Below, piece after piece: positions 17,231 to 26,436 of a DNA stretch of 64,000 nucleotides (its first letter is position 1; each line of letters opens with the position of its first letter). The notes beneath the pieces are model-generated. The model saw only the letters and a list, made by a program, of their open reading frames with translations. It was not told the origin of the DNA and did not search any database. Source of the DNA: Alphaproteobacteria bacterium HGW-Alphaproteobacteria-1 (GTDB lineage: Bacteria; Pseudomonadota; Alphaproteobacteria; Rhodobacterales; Rhodobacteraceae). A program made the position numbers and the translations under genes. The DNA lies in assembly GCA_002842985.1 (NCBI GenBank), contig PHEQ01000005.1, forward strand, positions 62,001 through 126,000, read 5' to 3'.

Positions 17231-18370
17231 ATGGCGATCACGGCACCGGAGTTCACCATCGGGATCGAGGAGGAATACCTTCTTGTCGATCTCGACAGCC
17301 TGGCGCTCAGCCCCGCGCCAGAGGCGCTGATGCGGGCCTGCGCGCAGGAGCTGGAGGGCCAGGTCAGCCCCGAATTCCTGAATTGCCAGATCGAGATCGG
17401 CACCAAGGTCTGCGCGACCGTGGCCGAGGCGCGCGAGGACCTGCGTCGGCTGCGCCGCGCCGTGGCCCGGCACGCCAAGGCGCACAACCTTGCCCCCATC
17501 GCCGCCTCATGCCACCCGTTCTCGGACTGGCGCGCGCAATCGCATACCGACAAGCAGCGCTATAACGACCTGTCGCACGATCTGGCCGGCGTGGTGCGGC
17601 GAATGCTGATTTGCGGGATGCATGTGCATGTGGGCATCGACCCGCCCGACCGGCGCATCGACCTGATGAACCAGTTCACTTACTTCCTGCCGCATCTTCT
17701 GGCGCTGTCGTGCTCCTCGCCCTATTGGCAGGGGCAGGATACCGGGCTGGCCAGCTACCGGCTCACCGTGTTCGACAATCTGCCGCGCACAGGCCCGCCG
17801 CCGCGGATGGAAAGCTTCGGCAGTTTCGAGCGCTCGGTTCAGGCGCTGGTCGATCTGGGTGTGATCGAGGATGCGTCAAAGATCTGGTGGGATCTGCGTC
17901 CCTCCTCGCGGTTTCCCACCATCGAGTCGCGGATTTGCGACGTGCAGCCCCGGCTCGAAGACGCGCTCACGCTGGCGGCGATTACGCAGGCCCTGGCGCG
18001 GATGCTGTGGCGGCTGGCGCTGAAAAACCAGCGCTGGCGCATCTACGACGCATTCCTCGTTTCGGAAAACCGCTGGCGCGCACAGCGCTACGGGACGACC
18101 CATGGGCTGATAGATTTCGGTCGCGGCGAGATCGTGGAGATGGCCGTTCTGGTCGAGGAACTCCTGGAGCTGATCGCCGAGGATGCGGAATTTTTCGGCT
18201 CAACCTACGAGGTCGAGGCCGCGCGCGACATTCTTCACCGCGGCACCAGCGCGGAGAGACAGCGCGCGGTGTTCGAGGCGTCGCGCGACACCGGCCAGAC
18301 CGAGGCCGAGGCGCTGCAATCGGTGGTGCGCCACCTGATCGAGGAATACCACGCCGATTGCGAAGGCTGA
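17231..18370 (+). CDS. YbdK-type carboxylate-amine ligase (glutamate-cysteine ligase 2 family)
   Basis: ATP-grasp-like enzyme of the GCS2 family, 379 residues. The family hallmark [10 protein letters not shown] is near residues 10-19, and [36 protein letters not shown] and the terminal EEYHADCEG match YbdK-type members. E. coli YbdK has weak gamma-glutamylcysteine ligase activity, but the true substrate of this group is not settled. The ATG at 17231 has GGGGGATAGCC before it. It converges with cobS, with 6 bases between the stop codons. Confidence 0.92.
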   Translation: MAITAPEFTIGIEEEYLLVDLDSLALSPAPEALMRACAQELEGQVSPEFLNCQIEIGTKVCATVAEAREDLRRLRRAVARHAKAHNLAPIAASCHPFSDWRAQSHTDKQRYNDLSHDLAGVVRRMLICGMHVHVGIDPPDRRIDLMNQFTYFLPHLLALSCSSPYWQGQDTGLASYRLTVFDNLPRTGPPPRMESFGSFERSVQALVDLGVIEDASKIWWDLRPSSRFPTIESRICDVQPRLEDALTLAAITQALARMLWRLALKNQRWRIYDAFLVSENRWRAQRYGTTHGLIDFGRGEIVEMAVLVEELLELIAEDAEFFGSTYEVEAARDILHRGTSAERQRAVFEASRDTGQTEAEALQSVVRHLIEEYHADCEG

Positions 18371-18376
18371 GCGCCC

Positions 18377-19363
18377 TCAGCGCACCGTCACATTGGCCGC
18401 GCTCTCGGGCAGTTCCTCGTCAAAGCAGCGCTGATAGAATTCGGCCACGGTCTGACGTTCCAGTTCGTCGCATTTGTTGAGGAAGGTCAGCCGGAACGCA
18501 TAGCCCACATTGCGGAAGATCGTGGCGTTCTGCGCCCAGGCGATCACGGTGCGGGGGCTCATGACAGTGCTGAGCTCGCCATTCATGAAGGCGGTGCGCG
18601 ACAGATCGGCGACAGTGACCATGCGGCTGATGGTCTTGCGCCCGTCGGCGGTGTTGTAGAGCGGGTTCTTGGCCAGAACGATGGCGGTTTCCGCGTCATG
18701 GCTGAGGTAGTTGAGCGTGGCCACAAGCGACCAGCGGTCCATCTGACCCTGATTGATCTGTTGGGTGCCGTGATAAAGGCCGGTGGTGTCGCCCAGACCC
18801 ACCGTATTGGCGGTGGCAAAGAGGCGGAAGAACGGATTCGGCGTGATCACCTCGTTCTGGTCGAGCAGCGTCAGCTTGCCGTCGGCCTCGAGCACCCGCT
18901 GGATCACGAACATCACATCGGCGCGCCCGGCGTCGTATTCGTCAAAGACGATCGCGGTCGGGTTGCGCAGCGCCCAAGGCAGGATGCCCTCGTGAAACTC
19001 GGTCACCTGCACGCCGTCGCGCAGCTTGATCGCGTCCTTGCCGATCAGATCGATCCGGCTGATATGGCTGTCGAGGTTGACGCGCACGCAGGGCCAGTTG
19101 AGCCGCGCGGCCACCTGCTCGATATGGGTGGATTTGCCGGTGCCGTGATAGCCTTGGATCATCACGCGACGGTTGTGGGAGAAGCCCGCAAGAATGGCCA
19201 GCGTGGTGTCGGGGTCGAATTTATAGGTCGAATCGAATTCAGGCACGCGGTCGGTGCGCTCGGGAAACCCTTTCACGATCATGTCGGTGTCGATCCCGAA
19301 AATCTCGCGGACCGGGATGTCCTCGGTCGGTTTCGCATTGATGTCGATGGTGCCGTCCGCCAT
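18377..19363 (-). CDS. cobS: Aerobic cobaltochelatase subunit CobS
   Basis: AAA+ ATPase subunit that inserts cobalt into hydrogenobyrinic acid a,c-diamide with CobN and CobT in the aerobic cobalamin pathway. Walker A is GYHGTGKST at residues 71-79, Walker [10 protein letters not shown] about 135-145, followed by a sensor region. The 328-residue length and the [28 protein letters not shown]-terminus are typical. The frame is open upstream to 19492, which overlaps no start signal. The usual partner cobT is not beside it in this window. Confidence 0.96.
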   Translation of the reverse strand: MADGTIDINAKPTEDIPVREIFGIDTDMIVKGFPERTDRVPEFDSTYKFDPDTTLAILAGFSHNRRVMIQGYHGTGKSTHIEQVAARLNWPCVRVNLDSHISRIDLIGKDAIKLRDGVQVTEFHEGILPWALRNPTAIVFDEYDAGRADVMFVIQRVLEADGKLTLLDQNEVITPNPFFRLFATANTVGLGDTTGLYHGTQQINQGQMDRWSLVATLNYLSHDAETAIVLAKNPLYNTADGRKTISRMVTVADLSRTAFMNGELSTVMSPRTVIAWAQNATIFRNVGYAFRLTFLNKCDELERQTVAEFYQRCFDEELPESAANVTVR

Positions 19364-19448
19364 GTCGCCCTGGTCCTTCAGATCGCGTCGTTTTGTCAGT
19401 GACGTGGTGCAACATATCGCGGGCAAGGGCAAGGGGAAGGGGCGCGCC

Positions 19449-20102
19449 CTAGTCCACAAGAGCCGCGATCTCGCCAAGCGCCTCTGCGTCAAGGATCCGC
19501 ACCTGTCCGCGCGCCATCGCCACGATCCCGCGCCGCGCCAGCGCGTCGAGCCTGCGCGAGACCACCTCGCGCGCGGTGCCGATCATCACCGCCAGTTCGG
19601 CATGGGTGGCGGCCACCACGCCGCTCTCGGCTCGCGCCAGAAGGCAGGCGGCCAGCCGCGTCTCGACCCGCTGGAACGCCACCCGGTCAAGCAGGTGCAT
19701 CATGGATTGCAGCCGCGCGGCGAAGGCCGCGAAGACGAAGCTGCGAAAGGCCGGTGCCTCGTCCATCAGCCGCAGGAAGATGTCGCGTGGAACCAGCACG
19801 ATCTCGGAGGGCGTGCGCGCCACCGCCTCGCCGGAATACTCCTCACCGCCCATCAGACCGAGGGTGGATTGCACGCAGCTTTGCCCCGGTTCCACCTCGT
19901 AGAGCAGGATTTCGCGCCCCGAGAGGCCGGTGAGATAGACCTCGACCCGGCCCCGGAGCACGATGACGAAGCCCTTGACCGTTTCGCCGGGGCGAAAGAG
20001 CACCGCCCCCGCAGGCACCGCCATCGGCGCGAGCCGGTCAAGCGCCGCCGCTGCCGCGCCCTCGACCGGCGGCAGGCCGGTGGCGCGGGCGCGCCAGCCC
20101 AT
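19449..20102 (-). CDS. Crp/Fnr-family transcriptional regulator
   Basis: A 217-residue regulator with an N-terminal cyclic-nucleotide-binding-like beta-roll (about residues 15-125) and a C-terminal Crp-type winged HTH (about 145-205, [23 protein letters not shown]). It lacks the Cys cluster of FNR, so an oxygen Fe-S sensor is unlikely. Its ATG overlaps the mmsB stop codon by one base, making it the last gene of the valine degradation operon and a likely regulator of it or of linked metabolism. The frame continues upstream inside mmsB, which is a shadow. Confidence 0.9.
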   Translation of the reverse strand: MGWRARATGLPPVEGAAAAALDRLAPMAVPAGAVLFRPGETVKGFVIVLRGRVEVYLTGLSGREILLYEVEPGQSCVQSTLGLMGGEEYSGEAVARTPSEIVLVPRDIFLRLMDEAPAFRSFVFAAFAARLQSMMHLLDRVAFQRVETRLAACLLARAESGVVAATHAELAVMIGTAREVVSRRLDALARRGIVAMARGQVRILDAEALGEIAALVD

Positions 20103-20974
20103 CAGCCGCGTCCGCGCGTCTCGAATCGCGGCAGCATGGCCGAGAAATCGCGGCCCTTGCCGCCCTCCTCTTCGACGAATTGCGCGTAAAGGTCGCGCGC
20201 CGCGCGGCCCATCGGCGTGTCGGCATCGACAGCCTCGGCGGCCATCTGCGACAGGCGCAGGTCCTTGAGCATCAGCTCGGCCGCAAAGCCGGGGGTGTAA
20301 TCGTTGTCGGCGGGCGACTTGGGGCCGACGCCCGGCGCAGGGCAATACGCGTTCATCGACCAGCTATAGCCCGAGGAAGTCGAGACCACGTCGAACATCG
20401 CCTGCCGGTCAAGCCCCAGCTTGTCGGCGAGGGCAAACGCCTCGCAGGTGGCGATCATGGTCACGCCAAGGATCATGTTGTTGCAGATCTTGGCCGCCTG
20501 CCCATTGCCGGACGGGCCACAGTGAACCGCTTTTTGCCCCATGACATCAAATAGTTCTCCGGCGATGTTAAAGCCATCATCGCCGCCCCCCACCATGAAG
20601 GTGAGCGTGCCCGCCGCCGCCCCGCCGACGCCGCCGGAGACCGGCGCATCGAGCGCGTGAAGCCCCGCCGCCACTGCCTGCGCGGCCACGTCGCGGGCCG
20701 ATTGCACATCGACGGTGGAACAATCCAGCAGCACCGCGCCCGTCTGCATCGCCGGGATCACCTCACCCGCCACACGGCGCAGGATATCGCCGTTGGGCAG
20801 CATGGTGATCACCACATCCGCGCCCTTGGCCGCCTCTGTGGCACTTGCCGCCATCGTTACGCCCTCAACGCTGACGGCCGCCATGTCAAAGCCCGTTACC
20901 TCGTGGCCCGCCTTGGCGAGATTGGCCGCCATCGGCGCGCCCATATTGCCCAGCCCGACAAATCCGATCTTCAT
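20102..20974 (-). CDS. mmsB: 3-hydroxyisobutyrate dehydrogenase
   Basis: Oxidises 3-hydroxyisobutyrate to methylmalonate semialdehyde with NAD in valine catabolism, feeding MmsA. The 290-residue enzyme has GFVGLGNMG (4-12), the substrate motif PVSGGVGGAAAGTL (111-124) and catalytic K162 in GNGQAAKICNN. It starts with a 4-base overlap on the preceding hydrolase gene and ends overlapping the Crp-type regulator, so all are one operon. Confidence 0.95.
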   Translation of the reverse strand: MKIGFVGLGNMGAPMAANLAKAGHEVTGFDMAAVSVEGVTMAASATEAAKGADVVITMLPNGDILRRVAGEVIPAMQTGAVLLDCSTVDVQSARDVAAQAVAAGLHALDAPVSGGVGGAAAGTLTFMVGGGDDGFNIAGELFDVMGQKAVHCGPSGNGQAAKICNNMILGVTMIATCEAFALADKLGLDRQAMFDVVSTSSGYSWSMNAYCPAPGVGPKSPADNDYTPGFAAELMLKDLRLSQMAAEAVDADTPMGRAARDLYAQFVEEEGGKGRDFSAMLPRFETRGRG

Positions 20975-22020
20975 ATGCTTGTCTCCTCCAGCGTCAGGGC
21001 GTTTTTGCCCAGCGGCATCAGCATCTGCGAGACGGCAAGCCCCGGCAGGCTGTCAAGCCCATGTTTCCATTTTGGATTTCTGTCCTTGTCGATGATCGCG
21101 GCGCGGATCCCCTCAAGAAAATCGCCCTGCTCCATCGCGCGATACGTGAACCGGTATTCCAGCCCGAGCGCCCGCACGATATCCGCCGAGGTGCCGCGCA
21201 ACCGGTGGATCATCTCGACCGCGCAGGCCATCGAGAGGGGCGAGTTGCGCGCCAGTGTCCTGAGCGTCTCGCGGGCGAAATCACTGTCTGTGGCGCGCAG
21301 GGAATTGACGATGTCGTGCAACGTCTCGCCGCCGAAATGTGCATCGATCTCGGGTCGCAGGGCGCTCAGCCCGTCTTGCGGCGCGGTCTCGCTCAGCTCG
21401 GATATGGCCTCGGTCGTGCCGGTTTCGATCAGGCGTCCGGTCAGGTCTGACCACTTTAAGTCAGGAACGTAAACATCTGCAAAACCTGCAACAATTGAAT
21501 CCGAAGCCCCCATCCTCGCCCCAGTCGTGCCCAGATATTCCCCCAGCCGCCCCGGCGCGCGCGCCAGCAAAAGCGAGCCGCCAACATCGGGCACCAATCC
21601 GATGCCGCATTCGGGCATGGCGATTTGCGTGCTCTCGCAGACCACCCGGTGCGAGCCGTGGCAGGAAACGCCCACGCCGCCGCCCATGACAAAGCCCTGC
21701 ATCAGCGCGACATAGGGTTTCGGATAGCGCGCGATCTTTGCATTGAGCCGGTATTCATCGGCCCAGAACCGCCGCCCATAGGCAAAATCGCCCGCACGGC
21801 CCGTATCGTAAAGCTGCTGGATATCGCCGCCCGCGCAAAACGCCCGCTCGCCCTCGGCGTCGATCAGCACAAGCGCCACGTTCTCGTCGTCGCGCCAGTC
21901 GTCGAGGGCCGCCTCTATGGCCAGGGCCATGTCATAACTCAGCGCGTTCAAGGCCTTGGGCCGCGTCAGCGTGATCCGCCCCGCGCGCCCCTCCCTGCGG
22001 ATATGAATGTCGCCGCTCAT
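20971..22020 (-). CDS. 3-hydroxyisobutyryl-CoA hydrolase (crotonase fold)
   Basis: Crotonase-fold protein of 349 residues, the length of 3-hydroxyisobutyryl-CoA hydrolases rather than of 260-residue hydratases. The oxyanion segments AFCAGGDIQQLY (about 62-73) and GFVMGGGVGVSCHG (about 110-123) are present. The acidic MPECGIGLVPDVGG matches the HIBCH active site. Its place between an acyl-CoA dehydrogenase and mmsB supports release of free 3-hydroxyisobutyrate from valine. Both ends overlap neighbours by 4 bases. It may also act as an enoyl-CoA hydratase; the pathway needs one from elsewhere. Confidence 0.92.
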   Translation of the reverse strand: MSGDIHIRREGRAGRITLTRPKALNALSYDMALAIEAALDDWRDDENVALVLIDAEGERAFCAGGDIQQLYDTGRAGDFAYGRRFWADEYRLNAKIARYPKPYVALMQGFVMGGGVGVSCHGSHRVVCESTQIAMPECGIGLVPDVGGSLLLARAPGRLGEYLGTTGARMGASDSIVAGFADVYVPDLKWSDLTGRLIETGTTEAISELSETAPQDGLSALRPEIDAHFGGETLHDIVNSLRATDSDFARETLRTLARNSPLSMACAVEMIHRLRGTSADIVRALGLEYRFTYRAMEQGDFLEGIRAAIIDKDRNPKWKHGLDSLPGLAVSQMLMPLGKNALTLEETSI

Positions 22021-23159
22021 CGCGCGCTCAGCATCTGGCGCGCCACGATGAGGCGCATGATCTCGTTGGTGCCCTCGAGGATTTCATGCACGCGCAGATC
22101 GCGCACCAGCTTCTCGATGCCGTAATCGGCCAGATAGCCGTAGCCGCCATGCAGTTGCAGGCACTGATTGACGATGCGTGATCCGGCCTCGGTCACGAAT
22201 TTCTTGGCCATGGCGCAGAACTTGGTGGCGTCGGGGGCGTCGGTGTCGAGCTTCCACGCCGCCTGCCGCAGGAAGGTGCGCGCGGCCTGAAGCTCGATCT
22301 CCATGTCGGCCAGGCGGAATTGCAGCGCCTGGAACTGGTCGATCGGCTTGCCGAATGCCTTGCGCTCGGCCATGTAGGCCAGCGTCATGTCGATGGCCTG
22401 CTGCGCGGCCCCCAGCGAGCACGCAGCGATGTTGAGCCGTCCCCCATCCAGCCCGTTCATTGCATATGTGAAACCTTTACCCTCTTCACCCACCAAATTC
22501 GCCGCTGAAATGTTGCAATTGTCAAACTGAACCTGACGGGTCGGCTGCGCTCTCCAGCCCATCTTGTCCTCCAGCCCGCCGAAACTCAGCCCAGGCGTGC
22601 CATCCTCGACATAGACCGTCGAGACGCCCTTGGGCCCCTCGCCGCCGGTGCGCACCATCACCACATAGGCGTCCGAATAGCCGCCGCCCGAGATGAACGC
22701 CTTGGTGCCGTTGAGCGTATAGCCCTCATTGGTGCGCTCGGCGCGGGTGCGCAGCGCGGCGGCGTCCGAGCCCGATCCCGGCTCGGTCAGGCAGTAGGCA
22801 AGCACAGTTTCCATGGTCATTGCGCGGGGCAGCACGCGCGCCTTCAATTCGTCGCTGGCAAACTTGTCGATCATCTTGGCGCACATGTTGTGGATCGACA
22901 GGAACGCCGCCACCGCCGGACAGGCCATGGAAAGCGCCTCGAACACCAGCGTCGCGTCAAGCCGCGTCAGCCCCGACCCGCCCGCCTCCTCGCTCACGTA
23001 AAGCCCGCCGAAACCGAGCGCGCCGATCTCGGGCCACAGATCTTTCGGGATCGTGCCCGCAGACTCCCACTCGCGGGCATGCGGCGCGATCCGCTCCTGT
23101 CCAAAGGCGTGGGCCATATCGAAAATGGCGGTCTGTTCCTCGCTGAGGGCAAAATCCAT
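22017..23159 (-). CDS. Acyl-CoA dehydrogenase, probably isobutyryl-CoA dehydrogenase
   Basis: FAD-dependent acyl-CoA dehydrogenase of 380 residues. It shows the FAD-binding YCLTEPGSGSDAAALRT and the C-terminal catalytic Glu in EILEGTNEIMR. As first gene of the valine operon, isobutyryl-CoA to methacrylyl-CoA is the most likely reaction. The ATG at 23159 follows AGGAGCTAGCA. The longer open frame to 23420 runs through non-coding DNA. It overlaps the hydrolase gene by 4 bases. Electrons would pass to ETF. Confidence 0.92.
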   Translation of the reverse strand: MDFALSEEQTAIFDMAHAFGQERIAPHAREWESAGTIPKDLWPEIGALGFGGLYVSEEAGGSGLTRLDATLVFEALSMACPAVAAFLSIHNMCAKMIDKFASDELKARVLPRAMTMETVLAYCLTEPGSGSDAAALRTRAERTNEGYTLNGTKAFISGGGYSDAYVVMVRTGGEGPKGVSTVYVEDGTPGLSFGGLEDKMGWRAQPTRQVQFDNCNISAANLVGEEGKGFTYAMNGLDGGRLNIAACSLGAAQQAIDMTLAYMAERKAFGKPIDQFQALQFRLADMEIELQAARTFLRQAAWKLDTDAPDATKFCAMAKKFVTEAGSRIVNQCLQLHGGYGYLADYGIEKLVRDLRVHEILEGTNEIMRLIVARQMLSAR

Positions 23160-23444
23160 TGCTAGCTCCTGTTCGTTGAATTGAACACTTGTTAATTTCC
23201 AATTCTTGCGGGAATGTTGCAAGGGGATTTGTAACCGGATCTGACGCAGGTCGATGGTAGCGTGACAGCGAAGATCGAACAACTTTGCGCGCTGCATGGT
23301 GCCTGCGAGCTTTGTTGACACCGGGTGTGGACAGGCGTGCGGCATACGCGCTCGAGACGCCGAAAAAGATATGCGCGCACTCTCGCCAGGTGCGTTCACC
23401 GCGCCCACGGGGCCCGCCAAACTGATTTGGTTTCAAAGGAGAAT
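23160..23444. other. Spacer between the valine operon and tRNA-Leu
   Basis: About 285 bases without a supported gene. It must hold the promoter of the acyl-CoA dehydrogenase operon on the minus strand. I see an imperfect repeat CTTGC/GCAAG around 23207-23223 but cannot name a regulator. No convincing terminator follows the tRNA on the minus strand. Confidence 0.4.
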
Positions 23445-23531
23445 TGGTGCGGTCGAGAAGACTCGAACTTCCACGGGTGTTACCCCACAGCGACCTCAAC
23501 GCTGCGCGTCTACCAATTCCGCCACGACCGC
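23445..23531 (-). tRNA. tRNA-Leu (anticodon GAG)
   Basis: On the minus strand the 87 bases fold as a tRNA with a long variable arm. The acceptor stem is GCGGTCG with CGACCGC and an encoded CCA. The D arm contains GGAATTGGTAGACGC. The anticodon stem CAGCG/CGCTG encloses TTGAGGT, giving anticodon GAG (reads CUC). The T arm ends GTTCGAGTC. It has its own promoter upstream. Confidence 0.97.
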
Positions 23532-23554
23532 ACGTGATCAGGTAGGTGTCGCGC

Positions 23555-23583
23555 CGTATAAGCAATGGTTCGGGGCTTGTGAA
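23555..23583 (-). promoter_or_regulatory. tRNA-Leu promoter
   Basis: On the minus strand TTCACA (23578-23583), a 17-base spacer and TATACG (23555-23560), placed about 24 bases before the mature 5' end. Spacing is ideal for sigma-70. Confidence 0.65.
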
Positions 23584-23614
23584 GGGGCAAATCGCATGCC
23601 CCTTCGGGTTTTTT
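23581..23614 (+). terminator. Plus-strand intrinsic terminator without a known gene
   Basis: GAAGGGGC (23581-23588), 9-base loop, GCCCCTTC (23598-23605), then GGGTTTTTTC. The T-tract is on the plus strand, while both flanking genes are on the minus strand. It would stop transcripts running antisense to the tRNA, before they reach the 3' end of the next gene. Confidence 0.7.
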
Positions 23615-23633
23615 CATCTGCCCCTGCGCGCCC

Positions 23634-24977
23634 TCAATCGAGCTTGAAGGTTGGCAGGGTCGCGGCGGGCTGCACCATGCCGCCCTGCGCCGCCGCGCCG
23701 CCGAAGGCCGCGCGCCGCAGAAGATCGTTGCGCCCGGAATCACCCGGCGCAAAGACCGGCTTTGCACCGTTCTCCACCGCGTCGACAGCCGTGCGATACC
23801 AGACCTGTGCCAGATCCGGGCGCTTGGTGGTGCCGAACCCTTCGTTGAGGTGGTGGCCCATCAATTCGCCATAAGCCTCCTCGCCGAGCGCGGTCAGCAA
23901 CAGCCCCGAGCCGAGCGCGACGGTCATGTTGTCGATCCGGTAGCCCACCGAGAGGCAGATCTTGGCAGTGCCGGCAAGCTGCGCGGGCGATTGCCCGGTC
24001 TCAAGGACGAAGCCACGCACGCCGTCGATGACCTCGCCCCGATCCTTGAGCGAGAGCGCGGCGACATGATCGCGCATGGCGGGTCCGAACGCGCGGCACT
24101 GTTCCTCAAGCTGCGCGGGGGTTATCCCCTTGAGTGCGGCGGCCATGGTCTCGCCCTCGGCGATGGCATAGGTCCGCGCAAGACAGAACTGCTCGTTCAG
24201 CGCAAAGCGCGGGTCCTGCATCGAGGCGGCAGTGACGAACCCGCCGTTCGAGTTGGTGACAAGGCTGACCTGGTTGCAATGCGAGGCCAGCGAAGGCCCG
24301 TCCCCGCCCGAGGCCATCAGATTGGGCAATGCGCCCAATCCGGCATCCTGTTGTGCCACCGGCTGCACTTCGGGTTGCGGCACCTGCGCCGCCTGCGGGA
24401 TCGCCGCCATCACCGGCGACTGGAATTGCGATTGCGGCACGGGCACAGGTGCCGTTGCATAGACGGGCGGCGCGCCCGCCGCCTCGTCACGATAGGCGTG
24501 CAGCAGGCCGCGCGTGCCCTGCCCGCGCTGCGCGATCAGCTGCGAGGTGGCCATGCCGCCCGATTGCGCGCGGTAATAGGACGAGATCAGGAACTGCCGC
24601 TCGTAATCGGCAAGATAGCCCGTCACGGGATAGCCCATATGCGCCTGGTAGGTCGACACCGCGTTGCGGGTGTTGCGTCCGCTCACACCGTCGGGCGTGC
24701 CCGCAGGAAAGCCGAAATAGTTGAGCGCGGTCTGCTCTTCGCGGACCTGCTGGCTCGACACTGTCGGCGCGCGATAGACCCGCTGCGTGGTGGTGGTGGT
24801 CGTGGTCGTGCGCTTGCGCTCACGCGCCTTGGCGCTTTCATTGACGATGATGCCGCTCACGGCACCGCCAACCAGGCCGCCGACAAGGCCATCCTTGAAA
24901 TCGGCAACCGCCTGTGAGGCGGGCAGGGCCGCGACACTCGTCATCAGCGCAGCTATGACAAACCGCTTTGTAAACAT
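23634..24977 (-). CDS. Exported peptidoglycan-binding domain protein
   Basis: A 447-residue protein with a signal peptide (residues 1-25, MFTKRFVIAALMTSVAALPA, cleavage after AVA). A Gly-rich hydrophobic stretch (29-47) resembles glycine-zipper segments, followed by a poly-Thr tract at about 57-64. A peptidoglycan-binding domain (about 75-125, QTALNYFGFPAGTPDGVSG) comes next. The Pro/Gln/Val-rich middle is probably flexible, and a helical C-terminal domain (about 225-440) is unknown. It likely acts in the periplasm on the cell wall. It stands alone on the minus strand. Confidence 0.82.
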   Translation of the reverse strand: MFTKRFVIAALMTSVAALPASQAVADFKDGLVGGLVGGAVSGIIVNESAKARERKRTTTTTTTTQRVYRAPTVSSQQVREEQTALNYFGFPAGTPDGVSGRNTRNAVSTYQAHMGYPVTGYLADYERQFLISSYYRAQSGGMATSQLIAQRGQGTRGLLHAYRDEAAGAPPVYATAPVPVPQSQFQSPVMAAIPQAAQVPQPEVQPVAQQDAGLGALPNLMASGGDGPSLASHCNQVSLVTNSNGGFVTAASMQDPRFALNEQFCLARTYAIAEGETMAAALKGITPAQLEEQCRAFGPAMRDHVAALSLKDRGEVIDGVRGFVLETGQSPAQLAGTAKICLSVGYRIDNMTVALGSGLLLTALGEEAYGELMGHHLNEGFGTTKRPDLAQVWYRTAVDAVENGAKPVFAPGDSGRNDLLRRAAFGGAAAQGGMVQPAATLPTFKLD

Positions 24978-25061
24978 CTCACATCTCCCCTAATCAGGTA
25001 CCGTTCTAACGTCTCTATAATAGCATGAGTTTCCCCCCATCTGCCCGACGAGTCGAGACAA

Positions 25062-25742
25062 ATGCTGCAAAACCCCTTCGAAACCGATCAAAATGGCGTG
25101 GAATGGCATCATTCCGCCGGTCTTACCCCCTATCCGGCGGCGGTCGCGGCGATGGAGGCGCGGGTGGCGCGAATCGCCGCCCACGAGGCAGCAGAGGCGA
25201 TCTGGCTGCTCGAACACCCCGCCCTTTATACGGCGGGAACCTCTGCCAAACCCGCCGATCTGCTGATGCCTGACCGCTTTCCGGTCCATGAGGCCCGACG
25301 CGGCGGGCAATATACCTATCACGGACCCGGACAGCGTGTGGTCTATGTGATGCTCGACGTGGGCCGCCGCGGGCGCGATGTGCGCTGCTTCGTGCGCCAG
25401 TTGGAGGAATGGGTGATCGCCACCCTGGCCGAATTCAACATCCGTGGCGAGATCCGCCCCGGCCGGGTGGGCGTCTGGGTCGCGCGCGACGACCGGCCGC
25501 TGACCGCGGCCGGCGCGCGTCAGGAGGACAAGATCGCGGCCATCGGCATCCGGTTGCGCAAATGGATCAGCTTTCACGGGATTTCGATCAACGTGGAACC
25601 GGATCTGGAGCATTTCACGGGGATCGTACCCTGCGGCATTGCCGAGCACGGCGTGACAAGCCTTGTCGATCTCGGTCTGCCGGTGACGATGGATGATCTG
25701 GATGCGGCGCTGATGAAGGCCTTCGCCAAGGCTTTCCCCTGA
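25062..25742 (+). CDS. lipB: Octanoyl-[ACP]:protein N-octanoyltransferase
   Basis: Transfers octanoyl from octanoyl-ACP to lipoyl domains, first step of lipoate assembly. The 226-residue protein shows [13 protein letters not shown] (about 80-92, with the family's conserved HGPGQ), [17 protein letters not shown] with the catalytic Lys, and the catalytic Cys in GIVPCGI. It is a stand-alone gene and lipA is not in the window. Confidence 0.95.
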   Translation: MLQNPFETDQNGVEWHHSAGLTPYPAAVAAMEARVARIAAHEAAEAIWLLEHPALYTAGTSAKPADLLMPDRFPVHEARRGGQYTYHGPGQRVVYVMLDVGRRGRDVRCFVRQLEEWVIATLAEFNIRGEIRPGRVGVWVARDDRPLTAAGARQEDKIAAIGIRLRKWISFHGISINVEPDLEHFTGIVPCGIAEHGVTSLVDLGLPVTMDDLDAALMKAFAKAFP

Positions 25743-25849
25743 GGCAATCCGCCACCGCGCGCGGCTTGGCCCTTGCATGTCACGCTGGCCGGGCTAGTGT
25801 CTTTTGGGTCTCACCTGACGTCTGACGTCAACCAAACCGGAGAAACACC

Positions 25850-26242
25850 GTGATGAAAACCTTTGTGATCACTTCCGCCGCCATCATGGCCCTTGCCGTG
25901 CCCGTCATGGCCGAGGGCGATGCCGCCGCGGGCGAAAAGATCTTCAACCAGTGCAAGGCCTGCCACATGATCGCCTCAGACAGCGAGACGATCGTCAAGG
26001 GCGGCAAGACCGGCCCCAACCTCTATGGCGTGATCGGTCGCACCATGGGCAGCGTCGAGGATTTCAAGTATTCCGACGGGCTGATCGCCAAGCATGACGC
26101 GGGCGAGGTCTGGACCGAGGAAAGCCTTGCAGCCTACACCACCGACCCGAGCGAATTCCTCGGCAGCCGCTCGAAGATGACCTTCAAGCTGCGCAAGGGG
26201 TCCGAGGACGTGGCCGCCTATCTGGCGACCTTCTCCGAGTAA
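25850..26242 (+). CDS. Periplasmic class I c-type cytochrome (c2-like)
   Basis: A 130-residue exported cytochrome. A signal peptide (first 21 residues, ending PVMA) precedes the haem site CKACH at residues 35-39. The distal Met ligand is in SRSKMTF near residue 111. Size and the KTGPNLYGVIGRT segment resemble cytochrome c2/c-550 electron carriers between the bc1 complex and oxidases. The start is GTG at 25850 or the overlapping ATG at 25853; GGAG lies 7 or 10 bases upstream. A terminator follows. Confidence 0.93.
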   Translation: MMKTFVITSAAIMALAVPVMAEGDAAAGEKIFNQCKACHMIASDSETIVKGGKTGPNLYGVIGRTMGSVEDFKYSDGLIAKHDAGEVWTEESLAAYTTDPSEFLGSRSKMTFKLRKGSEDVAAYLATFSE

Positions 26243-26264
26243 GGCCGTCCACGCGACGCCGCAG

Positions 26265-26298
26265 CGCCGCGCGAGGGATCGCGCGGCGTTCTGTGTTT
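26265..26298 (+). terminator. Intrinsic terminator of the cytochrome c gene
   Basis: Perfect 10-bp GC-rich stem (26265-26274 with 26279-26288), GGGA loop, followed by TTCTGTGTTT. It lies 22 bases after the stop codon. Confidence 0.8.
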
Positions 26299-26436
26299 CG
26301 GGCACCCGCATTGCGCGCCCATATCGCGGAAATTTGCCGGGCTTGGTGTGCCCCGCGACAAATTTCCGGTCGAATCCCGCGCCAAGACCGGCTATGCGCG
26401 GCGCAGAGAGTTCCGCAAGCGCCAAGGACACCCCCA

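Noticed and set aside
23296-23874. Open reading frames across the tRNA-Leu and its spacer
   Set aside because: They run through the tRNA and its promoter on the opposite strand and have no coding signature.
24785-24815. Short repeat tract encoding poly-Thr as a phase-variation site
   Set aside because: The repeat is mostly of three bases and imperfect, so changes would stay in frame. It does not suggest switching.
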